NCBI GenBank assembly: GCA_965368115.1
Contig: CBDULQ010000106.1
Span: 1 to 12,157 of the forward strand
Source of the DNA: CBDULQ01 sp965368115
Lineage (GTDB): Bacteria > Pseudomonadota > Gammaproteobacteria > SZUA-229
Direction: 5' to 3'
Length of the DNA: 12,157 nt
Shown here in pieces: positions 1 to 6,547 of this stretch (positions within the stretch are counted from its first letter, which is position 1; each line of letters starts with the position of its first letter). The position numbers were made by a program, and so were the translations under genes. The notes beneath the pieces are model-generated. The model did no database searches and was not told where the DNA came from. It saw nothing but the letters and a program-made list of their open reading frames with translations.

Positions 1-407
1 GTACTTACGCTTCCGAGATGACGCTGGATAGCAGTGACGTTGTGCTTTATTACCGTCTGCTCGACAACTGGGTTAACTTCGACCTGGGTCTGAATCTGCG
101 TACCATCGACGGCAAGTTCCAGGTCGGTACCGAAGTTCAGGACGTGTCGGAAACCATTCCCATGGTGTATGCCGCAGCACAGTTCGATTTACCTTTTACC
201 GGTTTTTCCATTGGCGCCGACTACAACTACGTGAGTTATGACGGCAGCACCATGACCGACATGCGTGTGCGTGGTATCTATGAAACCGGCCCACTGGGAT
301 TCGAATTGGGTCTGCGCACCACATCGCTTGAACTGGATGATGTGGACGGCATCAACGCCAACGTGGATTTCGATGGCCTGATGATGGGTGTATTCCTGCA
401 TTTCTAA
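1..407 (+). CDS. Outer-membrane beta-barrel protein, C-terminal part (TIGR04219-like)
   Basis: The reading frame is open from the window edge (first full codon at base 3), so the start and signal peptide lie outside. About 134 residues are visible. They show the alternating polar/hydrophobic pattern of amphipathic beta-strands separated by short Asp/Gly-rich turns, for example around YNYVSYDGSTMTDMRVRG. The chain ends in the strand GVFLHF; a C-terminal phenylalanine after alternating hydrophobics is the usual BAM-complex recognition signal of outer-membrane barrels. The overall look matches the TIGR04219 family of small outer-membrane barrel proteins, whose function is unknown. Cellular location is therefore well supported, the family name less so. 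The DUF427 gene begins 34 nt downstream on the same strand, so the two may share a transcript. Confidence 0.75.
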   Translation, partial: TYASEMTLDSSDVVLYYRLLDNWVNFDLGLNLRTIDGKFQVGTEVQDVSETIPMVYAAAQFDLPFTGFSIGADYNYVSYDGSTMTDMRVRGIYETGPLGFELGLRTTSLELDDVDGINANVDFDGLMMGVFLHF

Positions 408-441
408 TCGCCCATGCAGGCAGCGAAGTGGTTATTGCCTC

Positions 442-723
442 ATGAAAGCAATCTGGAATAACACAGTCATCGCGGAGTCCGAAGAGGTCATCGAAATCGA
501 GGGAAGTTATTATTTTCCGCCGGCTTCGGTGAATCAGGAATATCTGCAGGCCAGCGATCGGATCTCTTACTGTCCATGGAAGGGCAGGGCACACTATTAT
601 TCCCTGGTGGTCGGTGGAGAGGTCAATCGCAACGCGGTGTGGAGTTATTCCAGTCCCAAGACCTACGCCCGTGCCGTTACCGGTTATATGGCATTCTGGA
701 ATGGTGTCGAGCTGGTTGATTAA
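442..723 (+). CDS. DUF427 domain-containing protein
   Basis: A 93-residue protein that is one complete DUF427 (PF04248) domain, the usual size for single-domain members. Family landmarks are visible: the N-terminal Trp strand (KAIWNNTVIAES), the central SYCPWKGRAHYYSL block, the NRNAVWSYSSP segment and the C-terminal GYMAFWNGVELVD block. The fold is a small compact beta-rich one and the biochemical role is unknown. There is no signal peptide, so it should be cytoplasmic. I chose the ATG at 442 because it aligns with the normal start of the family; a GTG at 388 in the same frame would overlap the upstream barrel gene and add 18 residues of no evident value. No strong Shine-Dalgarno is visible, so translation may depend on coupling to the upstream gene 34 nt away. 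An intrinsic terminator follows the stop codon. Confidence 0.9.
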   Translation: MKAIWNNTVIAESEEVIEIEGSYYFPPASVNQEYLQASDRISYCPWKGRAHYYSLVVGGEVNRNAVWSYSSPKTYARAVTGYMAFWNGVELVD

Positions 724-745
724 GAATTGATCTGTTGAATGAATC

Positions 746-780
746 AGGCCGCTACGAGTTAGCGGCCTTTTGTTGTTTTG
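746..780 (+). terminator. Rho-independent terminator after the DUF427 gene
   Basis: A perfect 9-bp stem (AGGCCGCTA at 746-754, TAGCGGCCT at 760-768) with the 5-nt loop CGAGT is followed by the T-rich tract TTTTGTTGTTTT. It ends the barrel/DUF427 transcription unit and insulates the marR promoter immediately downstream. Confidence 0.92.
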
Positions 781-781
781 G

Positions 782-800
782 TAGTTGCATATACAACTAT
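782..800. promoter_or_regulatory. MarR operator 1, upstream of marR
   Basis: TAGTTG (782-787) and CAACTA (794-799) form a perfect 6-bp inverted repeat around CATATA. Bases 783-800 match bases 1282-1299, in front of the SnoaL-like gene, at 16 of 18 positions (consensus AGTTGYATRTACAACTAT). The TTGTA-type half-site with near-palindromic symmetry is normal for winged-helix MarR dimers. The site covers the proposed -35 and spacer of the marR promoter, so autorepression is the simple reading. Confidence 0.8.
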
Positions 801-812
801 TAACGTTATACT
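785..812 (+). promoter_or_regulatory. Putative sigma-70 promoter of marR
   Basis: A -10 hexamer TATACT (807-812, five of six to consensus) is preceded at 16 bp by a TTG-containing -35 (TTGCAT, 785-790), which lies inside the operator palindrome. Only six bases separate the -10 from the ATG at 819, so transcription would begin at or next to the start codon. The -35 is weak; the -10 is the better part of the evidence. Confidence 0.45.
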
Positions 813-818
813 GGAGCA

Positions 819-1238
819 ATGTTCGAGCGCTGCCTGTATTTTAATCTCAATGCCCTGACCCGAGCGGTAAACCGTATCTGGGATGACGCTTTTGCCGAAT
901 TCGATCTATCGCCGTCGCATGCCTATCTGTTGCGGCTGGTACTGGCAACGCCCGGGTTGTCACCGAAACAGCTGAGTGGCGAGTTGAAGCTGGAAAAGTC
1001 GACCGTGACGCGGTTCCTGCATGCGCTGCAGGACCGCAGCCTGATTCTGCGCAAGGCGGGCCAGGCCGGTGACGCGCGGGAACAGGGTATTTATCCGACA
1101 CGTAAGGCACAGCAAATGGCAGGCAGGCTGGAACAGCGTGGAGAAGAACTGTTTCAGCGCATGATCGGTGCACTGGGTAAACGACAATTGACAGAGCTGG
1201 TGACACAACTCAGACATATCGAACAGTCGCTCAGATAA
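819..1238 (+). CDS. MarR-family winged-helix transcriptional regulator
   Basis: A 139-residue protein of usual MarR length. An N-terminal dimerisation helix (about 5-28) is followed by the winged helix-turn-helix (about 31-97): LSPKQLSGELKLEKSTVTRFLHALQ contains the recognition helix (STVTRFLHAL), and GDAREQGIYPTRKA is the wing with the family's Asp-Arg pair (D85, R87). C-terminal helices complete the dimer interface. The only cysteine is Cys5, near the N-terminus, close to where OhrR-type regulators carry their peroxide-sensing cysteine. The ATG at 819 is the only reasonable start, although GGAG at 813-816 lies too close to act as a normal ribosome binding site. Palindromes before this gene and before the next one suggest autoregulation plus control of the SnoaL-like gene. 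The effector is unknown. Confidence 0.92.
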   Translation: MFERCLYFNLNALTRAVNRIWDDAFAEFDLSPSHAYLLRLVLATPGLSPKQLSGELKLEKSTVTRFLHALQDRSLILRKAGQAGDAREQGIYPTRKAQQMAGRLEQRGEELFQRMIGALGKRQLTELVTQLRHIEQSLR

Positions 1239-1248
1239 TATTCGACAC

Positions 1249-1271
1249 CGGAAGCATCGCTTCCGTTTTTT
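1249..1271 (+). terminator. Rho-independent terminator between marR and the SnoaL-like gene
   Basis: CGGAAGC (1249-1255) and GCTTCCG (1259-1265) form a perfect 7-bp stem with loop ATC, followed by six T residues. It lies 10 nt past the marR stop codon. The downstream gene therefore probably needs its own promoter, which fits its having a second copy of the operator. Confidence 0.9.
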
Positions 1272-1281
1272 AACGCAATAA

Positions 1282-1299
1282 AGTTGTATGTACAACTAT
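1282..1299. promoter_or_regulatory. MarR operator 2, upstream of the SnoaL-like gene
   Basis: AGTTGTA (1282-1288) and TACAACT (1291-1297) form a perfect 7-bp inverted repeat with a 2-nt centre, and 16 of 18 positions match the palindrome before marR. It ends 3 nt before the Shine-Dalgarno of the SnoaL-like gene, where a bound dimer would block initiation or clearance. I could not identify a convincing -35/-10 pair here. Confidence 0.8.
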
Positions 1300-1313
1300 A
1301 AAAGGAGGCAAGA

Positions 1314-1769
1314 ATGGAATTACAGATCAACGGTGGAGAAAAAGTCGAGGATCCGAATACGCCATATGCCGCATTGGTTCATTTTTATACGGCATTCAAT
1401 CTGGCGAACGAAGATATGATGAAGGATTGCTGGTTACAGACCGAGCAGGCTTCCATGTCCAATCCTCTGGGTGGTGTGAAACGGGGCTGGTCGGCGATTG
1501 CCGAGGTCTATGAAAAGATTTTCAATGGGCCGGCGCAGGTCTTCGTCGAGTTTTATGATTACAGTATTTACGAAACTGGCGACATGTTCTGTGCAGTCGG
1601 CCGGGAACGCGGCCACCTGGACATCGATCAGCAACGCATTGAGCTGAAAATTCGAACCTCACGCATTTATTGTCGCGATCAGGGGGACTGGAAACAGTTG
1701 CATCATCACGGTTCGATGGATGATGCGGATTTATTGCAGCGTTATCAGTCGATCCTGAGCGGACGCTGA
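1314..1769 (+). CDS. NTF2-like / SnoaL-like family protein
   Basis: A 151-residue cytoplasmic protein with the layout of the NTF2/SnoaL/ketosteroid-isomerase-like cone fold. A long N-terminal helix (about 16-32, YAALVHFYTAFNLANEDM) leads to the segment around MSNPLGG and a second helix (GWSAIAEVYEKIF). Curved-sheet strands follow (QVFVEFYDYSIYETG, MFCAVGRERGHL, RIELKIRTSRIYCRD), and the closing WKQLHHHGSMDD block is typical of the DUF4440/SnoaL_3 relatives. Members act as small-molecule enzymes or binding proteins, and the sequence alone does not fix a substrate. The start is secure: AGGAGG at 1303-1308 sits 5 nt before the ATG. The MarR-type operator immediately upstream suggests induction by whatever ligand or stress releases the repressor. 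The gene converges with the DUF4197 gene 21 nt downstream. Confidence 0.85.
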   Translation: MELQINGGEKVEDPNTPYAALVHFYTAFNLANEDMMKDCWLQTEQASMSNPLGGVKRGWSAIAEVYEKIFNGPAQVFVEFYDYSIYETGDMFCAVGRERGHLDIDQQRIELKIRTSRIYCRDQGDWKQLHHHGSMDDADLLQRYQSILSGR

Positions 1770-1777
1770 AACAATGC

Positions 1778-1808
1778 GGCGACCTTGCTCTCAGTTCAGC
1801 AGGTCGCC
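1778..1808. terminator. Shared stem-loop at the convergent ends of the SnoaL-like and DUF4197 genes
   Basis: GGCGACCT (1778-1785) and AGGTCGCC (1801-1808) form a perfect 8-bp stem, with an extra GCT/AGC triplet able to pair inside the loop. It spans the stop codon of the minus-strand gene. It could serve both convergent transcripts, but neither side has a real T tract, so it may be only a processing or stability structure. Confidence 0.4.
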
Positions 1809-2555
1809 GAACACGCTGCGTAGAATTTCAGTGGTACGTTCGGCGGGATTCTCGCGAATCAGTTTTTCCTCTTCCGCAATTTTAACGAACAGGCCGTCGA
1901 TGGCCTTATCCGTGACGTACTGGTCGATATCCAGGCTGTCCTCGTCAATGTAACTGGCGAGGAAGCCGGCTTTGCTGATCATTGTCTTGTAGCTGCGGGT
2001 AACGCCGACCGAGTCGGTGGCATTGCTGACAATGGGTTTGATCGCCTGCTGCAAATGACCGGCGCTGGTGCGTCTGAAATATTGGGTCGCCGCATCCGGT
2101 TCGCCTTTAAGGATGCCCATGGCATCCTGGAGGGTCATCTGTTTGACGGCGTTCACCAGGATATCAGTGGTTTTCGGTACGGCTTTTTCCGCAGCGCGGT
2201 TCATGGTGGTGATGAACTGGTCGGCATATTTGTCTTTGCCGATTTTACGCAGGCCGCGTTCGACTTTGCTTAACGAATCGGGCATCAGGATCTTGACGCT
2301 GGCATCCTGGAGAAATCCATCATTCTTGCCCAGGGTGGTGACGGCCTTGTCGACGCCCTTGTTCAGCGCCTGTTTCAGGCCGCTGACGATGAGCTGTTGA
2401 TTACTGCTCGATGTTTCGCTAGTGGGTGCGGCGGGTTCGTCCGGTTTGACACTGTCTTTGAGTTTATCGAAAAAATCCCCCAGTCCGGCCTGGGCACTAC
2501 CCAGAGTGATCAGCGAAACGAGGGTGCAGTAGCTCAGTAAGGCTTTGAGTTTCAT
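1791..2555 (-). CDS. DUF4197 domain-containing exported protein
   Basis: A 254-residue protein with a cleavable signal peptide (basic MKLK, hydrophobic core to about residue 20, likely cut after AQA at 23). A Ser/Thr/Pro-rich linker (about 40-52) follows, then a helical body that matches DUF4197 (PF13852) over most of its length. The block from LKQALNKGVDKAVTTLGKND through the GILKGEPDAATQYFRR region to the C-terminal RTTEILRSVFGDLL is characteristic. DUF4197 proteins are periplasmic or envelope proteins of Proteobacteria with no established function. The start is supported by AGGA seven bases before the ATG and by the signal peptide. It is divergent from the radical SAM gene, with which it shares a roughly 98-bp promoter region containing an inverted repeat. 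Confidence 0.9.
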   Translation of the reverse strand: MKLKALLSYCTLVSLITLGSAQAGLGDFFDKLKDSVKPDEPAAPTSETSSSNQQLIVSGLKQALNKGVDKAVTTLGKNDGFLQDASVKILMPDSLSKVERGLRKIGKDKYADQFITTMNRAAEKAVPKTTDILVNAVKQMTLQDAMGILKGEPDAATQYFRRTSAGHLQQAIKPIVSNATDSVGVTRSYKTMISKAGFLASYIDEDSLDIDQYVTDKAIDGLFVKIAEEEKLIRENPAERTTEILRSVFGDLLN

Positions 2556-2617
2556 TCGTTTTTCCTGTGTGTCGAGATCCGGCCGGCGGCTGTTATTGCC
2601 TGGGATTTATGGGGGAA

Positions 2618-2647
2618 ATTGTACCAGAGTTCCCGGTCTGGTACATT
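2618..2647. promoter_or_regulatory. Symmetric inverted repeat with divergent promoter elements
   Basis: TGTACCAGA (2620-2628) and TCTGGTACA (2637-2645) form a perfect 9-bp inverted repeat with an 8-nt centre. Each arm supplies an extended -10 element pointing outwards: TGGTACATT (2639-2647) towards the radical SAM gene and, on the minus strand, TGGTACAAT (2626 to 2618) towards the DUF4197 gene. On the plus side TTGTAC at 2619-2624 lies 17 bp before the -10. The minus-side -35 is poor. A regulator binding the repeat would cover both promoters. As RNA it could instead form a hairpin, which would matter only if transcription starts upstream of it. Confidence 0.5.
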
Positions 2648-2653
2648 GCGCCC

Positions 2654-4384
2654 ATGTCACAGTTACAGACCCATACAGACGTTTCTACAGCCGATGATCA
2701 GGTGGCGCTGAAAGCCATCTACCTGGCCGGCCTTCGCAAGCGATTCAAGTCGGAAATCAATCGCATGACCGGAGGTGATATGGCTGCATTGCTGCGCGAA
2801 CGAGAGGACGCGGACCAGCTCGGATTTCTGATGAGCTACGTCTATGTCTGGCACTGGCTGCAACACAATGTGCCGGCTGAATATCGGGCGGACATGCTGT
2901 CGGCGTTCAGCAAAGGGCCGCAGGCTTTTCTGATGAACATGCTGTTGAACGCGGATGATCTCGAGTCGTTCGTGAGTGCTTATATCGATCACTGGCAAAA
3001 CTACCAGGGAGCGCCCCAGTTACAGCAACAGCATTGTCTGGCGTTATTGCAGCGGCATGGCGATGATCGGTCACGAATGATCGACGATATCGTACAGCTC
3101 TGGAACAGCCTGCATCTATTCGAGCGTAGTTACAGCATTGCTTATCGTGACCTGGCTCAGGAGGAAAAAGAACGCTACAGGGAAATGCTGGGGCCGGAGG
3201 ATCACCAGCGACTTGCGTTGATCGACGCACTGGATGAGGTTGTCGGCGAACCGATTCGTTTCGACAAGCTCGGGCTGATTCCGCACATGGGTTGTCCGCA
3301 AACCTGTCGCCATTGCATGTTCATTTTTCGACCTTTGTTGAAAGATAAACAGGATCCGGATCAGCTTTACCAGCAGGTCGACCAGTTGACCAGTAGTGTG
3401 CTGTTTACCGGCGGCGATCTGAGCAAACATCTGGATCATTTTTATCATGCCATTTCCAGTATGCCCCATGTCAGTACTTTTGCAATTCTGCTCAATGGTG
3501 ATTTTGCCGATAGTCGTGAAGTAACCCGCTCAACCCTGGAAGCTATGGCCCGTGCTGTACGTCGGCGGGCGCCGCACTGGTCGAAGGCGCGGGTGATTCT
3601 GCAGATCAGTTTTGACGAATTTCATCAGGAAGTTTATCTGGACAAGAAAGGTCGCCTTAAGGAGCGCATCCCGGTGACAAAGATTGCCAATATCGTTGAA
3701 GCGGCGCCGCGCTTTGGTGATGAGATTCAGCTTTGCCTGGTCCATAAGCAACATGCCCTTAATTTTTCGATGGACTTATTCAGAAAGGGTGTGTTTGCAC
3801 GTCTGGCCAGTGAACTCGGTCGTCGCGGTCACCAGGTTCAGGTGGTATCCGCCGCACCGTCGGCACGCCTTAAAATCAATCCACAGAATCGGCAACAGCC
3901 GGGTCAGGTGATTAAGGACGCCAGCTTCGTGCTCAGCGATTATCCGGATGTACCGATGATGCTGACCAGTTCCACCATGGACGGTTACGGTCGTGCTTCG
4001 ATGATGGATGTCGGTGAAACGGTCAACGAAAAAGATCTGCTGGATCATTTGCTCAAGCACGGTGATGCACAGGGCGAATTTTTCGATATCGACCTGATGT
4101 TCTGGTTCAACGGCTGGGCCACACTGTTTTCCGCCGTGCATATCTGCCTGGGACATGTGTTTGACGAGGGTATGGATACGGTTATCAGGCGTCTGCGTAA
4201 GGATCCCCTGGCGGCAGCCCTGCATGGTTTTGATACACGATTACTGGATTACTACGCAGAAATCCGCCCCGATCTGGCCCAGAAAATCGAAACTGCGACC
4301 GGTCCGCATCATCTGTTTCATATGCTGACGGAAGACGCGGAAGTGCGTTTGCATATGACACGTCGTCTCATCGAGTCTCGGTGA
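2654..4384 (+). CDS. Radical SAM protein of unrecognised subfamily
   Basis: A 576-residue protein. Residues about 1-205 form a helical, Gln- and Leu-rich domain of no family I recognise. The radical SAM core then begins at HMGCPQTCRHCMF: Cys214, Cys218 and Cys221 make the CX3CX2C ligand set of the S-adenosylmethionine-binding [4Fe-4S] cluster. Further core marks are FTGGDLSKH, which resembles the GGE SAM-amino-group motif, and the strand ILQISFDEFHQ. Residues about 430-576 form another helical region. Apart from the cluster triad only three scattered cysteines remain, so there is no SPASM-type auxiliary cluster. The substrate is unknown and no precursor peptide or partner enzyme lies nearby. 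I chose ATG 2654 because the promoter geometry fits it; ATG 2609 or GTG 2567 in the same frame would add 15 or 29 residues and run through the inverted repeat. There is no Shine-Dalgarno at 2654. Confidence 0.88.
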   Translation: MSQLQTHTDVSTADDQVALKAIYLAGLRKRFKSEINRMTGGDMAALLREREDADQLGFLMSYVYVWHWLQHNVPAEYRADMLSAFSKGPQAFLMNMLLNADDLESFVSAYIDHWQNYQGAPQLQQQHCLALLQRHGDDRSRMIDDIVQLWNSLHLFERSYSIAYRDLAQEEKERYREMLGPEDHQRLALIDALDEVVGEPIRFDKLGLIPHMGCPQTCRHCMFIFRPLLKDKQDPDQLYQQVDQLTSSVLFTGGDLSKHLDHFYHAISSMPHVSTFAILLNGDFADSREVTRSTLEAMARAVRRRAPHWSKARVILQISFDEFHQEVYLDKKGRLKERIPVTKIANIVEAAPRFGDEIQLCLVHKQHALNFSMDLFRKGVFARLASELGRRGHQVQVVSAAPSARLKINPQNRQQPGQVIKDASFVLSDYPDVPMMLTSSTMDGYGRASMMDVGETVNEKDLLDHLLKHGDAQGEFFDIDLMFWFNGWATLFSAVHICLGHVFDEGMDTVIRRLRKDPLAAALHGFDTRLLDYYAEIRPDLAQKIETATGPHHLFHMLTEDAEVRLHMTRRLIESR

Positions 4385-4515
4385 CAAATTCCTTTTTTTC
4401 GGTTTTAAGTATCCATTTGTCGAAGCTCCATTCTCCTTGTGATTTTCATGGCTATTCATTCTAACTAGAATAAACATTACATGTGAATTTAAGTCGTGGT
4501 TAAGGCGTTTTTAAC

Positions 4516-4521
4516 TATACT
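4516..4521 (+). promoter_or_regulatory. Possible -10 element for the kinase/receiver operon
   Basis: TATACT (five of six to consensus) lies 58 nt before the kinase ATG, in the AT-rich 195-bp gap 4385-4579. I could not find a good -35 at 16-18 bp. The same gap has a T run just after the radical SAM stop (4393-4399) without a convincing stem, and the AT-rich 14-bp palindrome ATTCTAACTAGAAT at 4458-4471. No small gene is apparent there. Confidence 0.3.
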
Positions 4522-4579
4522 CAGAAAAACGTGTTGCTGTAACAGTGGTTCCCTGTCTTGTTTCGTCTCAGGATTGTAA

Positions 4580-6547
4580 ATGTCAGCGAAATTGGTCAAA
4601 CCGACAATTGTCTTCAAAGTCACCGTGCTTGCTGCCAGTATTGCTGTCCTGGGTTCATTTCTGATGGGCTACTTCATTTCCCACGCCGCGACCGATGTCG
4701 TATATAAGGATGAAGTGAAGTATCTCGGTTTCGTGACCCAGACCAAAGCTCAGGAGTTGAAGAGCCGTACTGCGACATTGGTGCGTGACGTGACCTACCT
4801 TGCCGGTACACCGCCGATTATGGGCATTCCTCGCAGTCTCGAAAACAATGGCATCGATCCCGCCGATGAATCTACCGTCGAAGAATGGAAAATGCGTCTG
4901 GGTACTATTTTTTCCGAACTCAGTCGCGCTAAACCTTTTTATCAGCAGATTCGCTATATCGGTGTAGCGGACCGGGGCCGGGAGCTGGTACGGGTCAACA
5001 ATTTTGGCGATGGTATACAGGTAGTGCCGGAAAATAAATTACAGCAGAAGGCGCAGCGGCCCTATTTTATTAATGGTCTTAAGATCTCTCCCGATAAGGT
5101 TTTTCTTTCATCCATCGAACTCAATCGTGAACATGGCGAAATTTCCTTGCCGCGTACACCGGTGATTCGGGCGGTCAAGCCCATCATGTTCAAGGGTGAA
5201 GTGTTTGGCCTTGTTATCATCAATATGGATTTACGCCCGCTCTTCCAGCAACTGGCAAGCCAGGTTCCTGATGGTGCAGAGGTTTACCTGGTGAATCAGA
5301 ATGGCTATTTTCTTGAGCATCAGGATGCCTCTAAAACCTTTGGTTTTGAATTTGGTAAGGATATTCGTATCCAACAGATGTATCAAAATTTCGATCCTGC
5401 ACAGGAAGTGGCTATCTATAAAAATGAGTATCATCAACAACAGGATGCCGATGTCGTTCATTTATCCCGCGCGTTTTACGATAAACTGGATGCAAATCGA
5501 TATGTGGCGGTTTTGCTCGCTGTCCCACAACAAAGCCTGATTGATAAATCGGCTGAGATTCGTCGTACTATTCTGCAGCTGGTGCTTGTGCTGATGTTGA
5601 TCAGCATACTTGCGGCGGGCCTGCTGGCCCGACGTTTGATTAAACCTCTACGCTTGATCGCCCAGGCATCGGAAGACCTGGTCCAGGGCAATGAAGTCGA
5701 TTACCTGCCGCTGGAACAGCGGGATGAGATCGGTGATCTGGCACGATCGTTCGAAAATATGCGTCATCAGCTCCAGGATAAGAATAAAGAATTGCTGGAA
5801 AGTCAGGCGCAATCGCATCATGCCAATAAACTGGCATCGTTGGGCGAAATGGCCAGCGGTATGGCGCATGAAATCAATACGCCGATTCAGACCATCAATC
5901 TGATTGCGCAACGGGTCAAGCGGCGCAAGGAAAACTTAACCTATGAGGACATCGGTGACGATATGGACAAGATTTGTGACAACATCAACAAGGTGTCACA
6001 AATTATAGAAAGCCTGAGAAAGGTATCTCGTAATTCGAGTCGTGATGACTTTGCGACGGTCAAGGTTGGCGAAGTGCTCGATGATGCACTGCAGATTACT
6101 CGTGAGCGTTTTCGTATTCGTGGTATTGATTTCAAATGCACGTTTAAGGATATCGACCGGGATGCCGAAATTGAATGCAAGCGTATTTCGATCGCCCAGA
6201 TTCTGATCAATCTGTTAAATAATGCTCACGACGAAGTGGCCGGGATGAACCCGGCCTGGATAGAACTGGAAGTATCAGCCAGTAATGGGGATGTGATGTT
6301 CTCAATGACGGACAGTGGTCACGGAATTCCTGTTGATATTCAGGGAAAATTATTCGAGCCCCTGTTCACTACCAAAGAAATCGGCAAGGGGACCGGTTTG
6401 GGATTGAGCATTTCCCGGGAGATCGCTCGCAATCACCAGGGCGATCTGTATTACGATGCGACCTGTGAACATACCCGGTTTGTTCTGGTCATTCCCAGAA
6501 AACAGCGGCAGAACGATAATCAACATTTCGGTGGCTCCCATGGATAA
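4580..6547 (+). CDS. Membrane sensor histidine kinase (Cache-HAMP-HisKA-HATPase)
   Basis: A 655-residue inner-membrane kinase. TM1 is at about 10-34. A periplasmic sensor (about 35-327) resembles a double Cache domain, with blocks such as GRELVRVNN, KAQRPYF and SLPRTPVIRA. TM2 is at about 331-350 and HAMP at about 351-403. A short coiled linker leads to the HisKA domain, where ASGMAHEINTP carries the phospho-accepting His430. The ATPase domain shows N box Asn547/Asn548, G1 DSGHGIP (Asp578), an F box near FEPLFTTK, and G2 GKGTGLGLS (602-610). Cache domains bind small extracellular ligands such as carboxylates or amino acids; the ligand here is not readable. AGGA six bases before the ATG supports the start. 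The 3' end overlaps the receiver gene by 8 nt, implying translational coupling and a cognate pair. Confidence 0.95.
   Translation: MSAKLVKPTIVFKVTVLAASIAVLGSFLMGYFISHAATDVVYKDEVKYLGFVTQTKAQELKSRTATLVRDVTYLAGTPPIMGIPRSLENNGIDPADESTVEEWKMRLGTIFSELSRAKPFYQQIRYIGVADRGRELVRVNNFGDGIQVVPENKLQQKAQRPYFINGLKISPDKVFLSSIELNREHGEISLPRTPVIRAVKPIMFKGEVFGLVIINMDLRPLFQQLASQVPDGAEVYLVNQNGYFLEHQDASKTFGFEFGKDIRIQQMYQNFDPAQEVAIYKNEYHQQQDADVVHLSRAFYDKLDANRYVAVLLAVPQQSLIDKSAEIRRTILQLVLVLMLISILAAGLLARRLIKPLRLIAQASEDLVQGNEVDYLPLEQRDEIGDLARSFENMRHQLQDKNKELLESQAQSHHANKLASLGEMASGMAHEINTPIQTINLIAQRVKRRKENLTYEDIGDDMDKICDNINKVSQIIESLRKVSRNSSRDDFATVKVGEVLDDALQITRERFRIRGIDFKCTFKDIDRDAEIECKRISIAQILINLLNNAHDEVAGMNPAWIELEVSASNGDVMFSMTDSGHGIPVDIQGKLFEPLFTTKEIGKGTGLGLSISREIARNHQGDLYYDATCEHTRFVLVIPRKQRQNDNQHFGGSHG

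Noticed and set aside
441..2000. Toxin-antitoxin or defence island around the DUF427, MarR and SnoaL-like genes
   Set aside because: None of the proteins has nuclease, toxin or other defence motifs, and terminators divide the genes into separate units.
2567..2653. N-terminal extension of the radical SAM protein from GTG 2567 or ATG 2609
   Set aside because: The extension runs through the inverted repeat and promoter-like elements and adds no domain-like sequence; ATG 2654 fits better, although it too lacks a Shine-Dalgarno.
4458..4471. Palindrome ATTCTAACTAGAAT as an operator for the kinase operon
   Set aside because: It is short and AT-rich in an AT-rich gap, with no second copy and no clear position relative to a promoter; chance is a good explanation.
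2654..4600. RiPP biosynthetic cluster around the radical SAM gene
   Set aside because: There is no precursor peptide, no peptide-recognition partner and no exporter in the flanks, and the protein lacks a SPASM domain.
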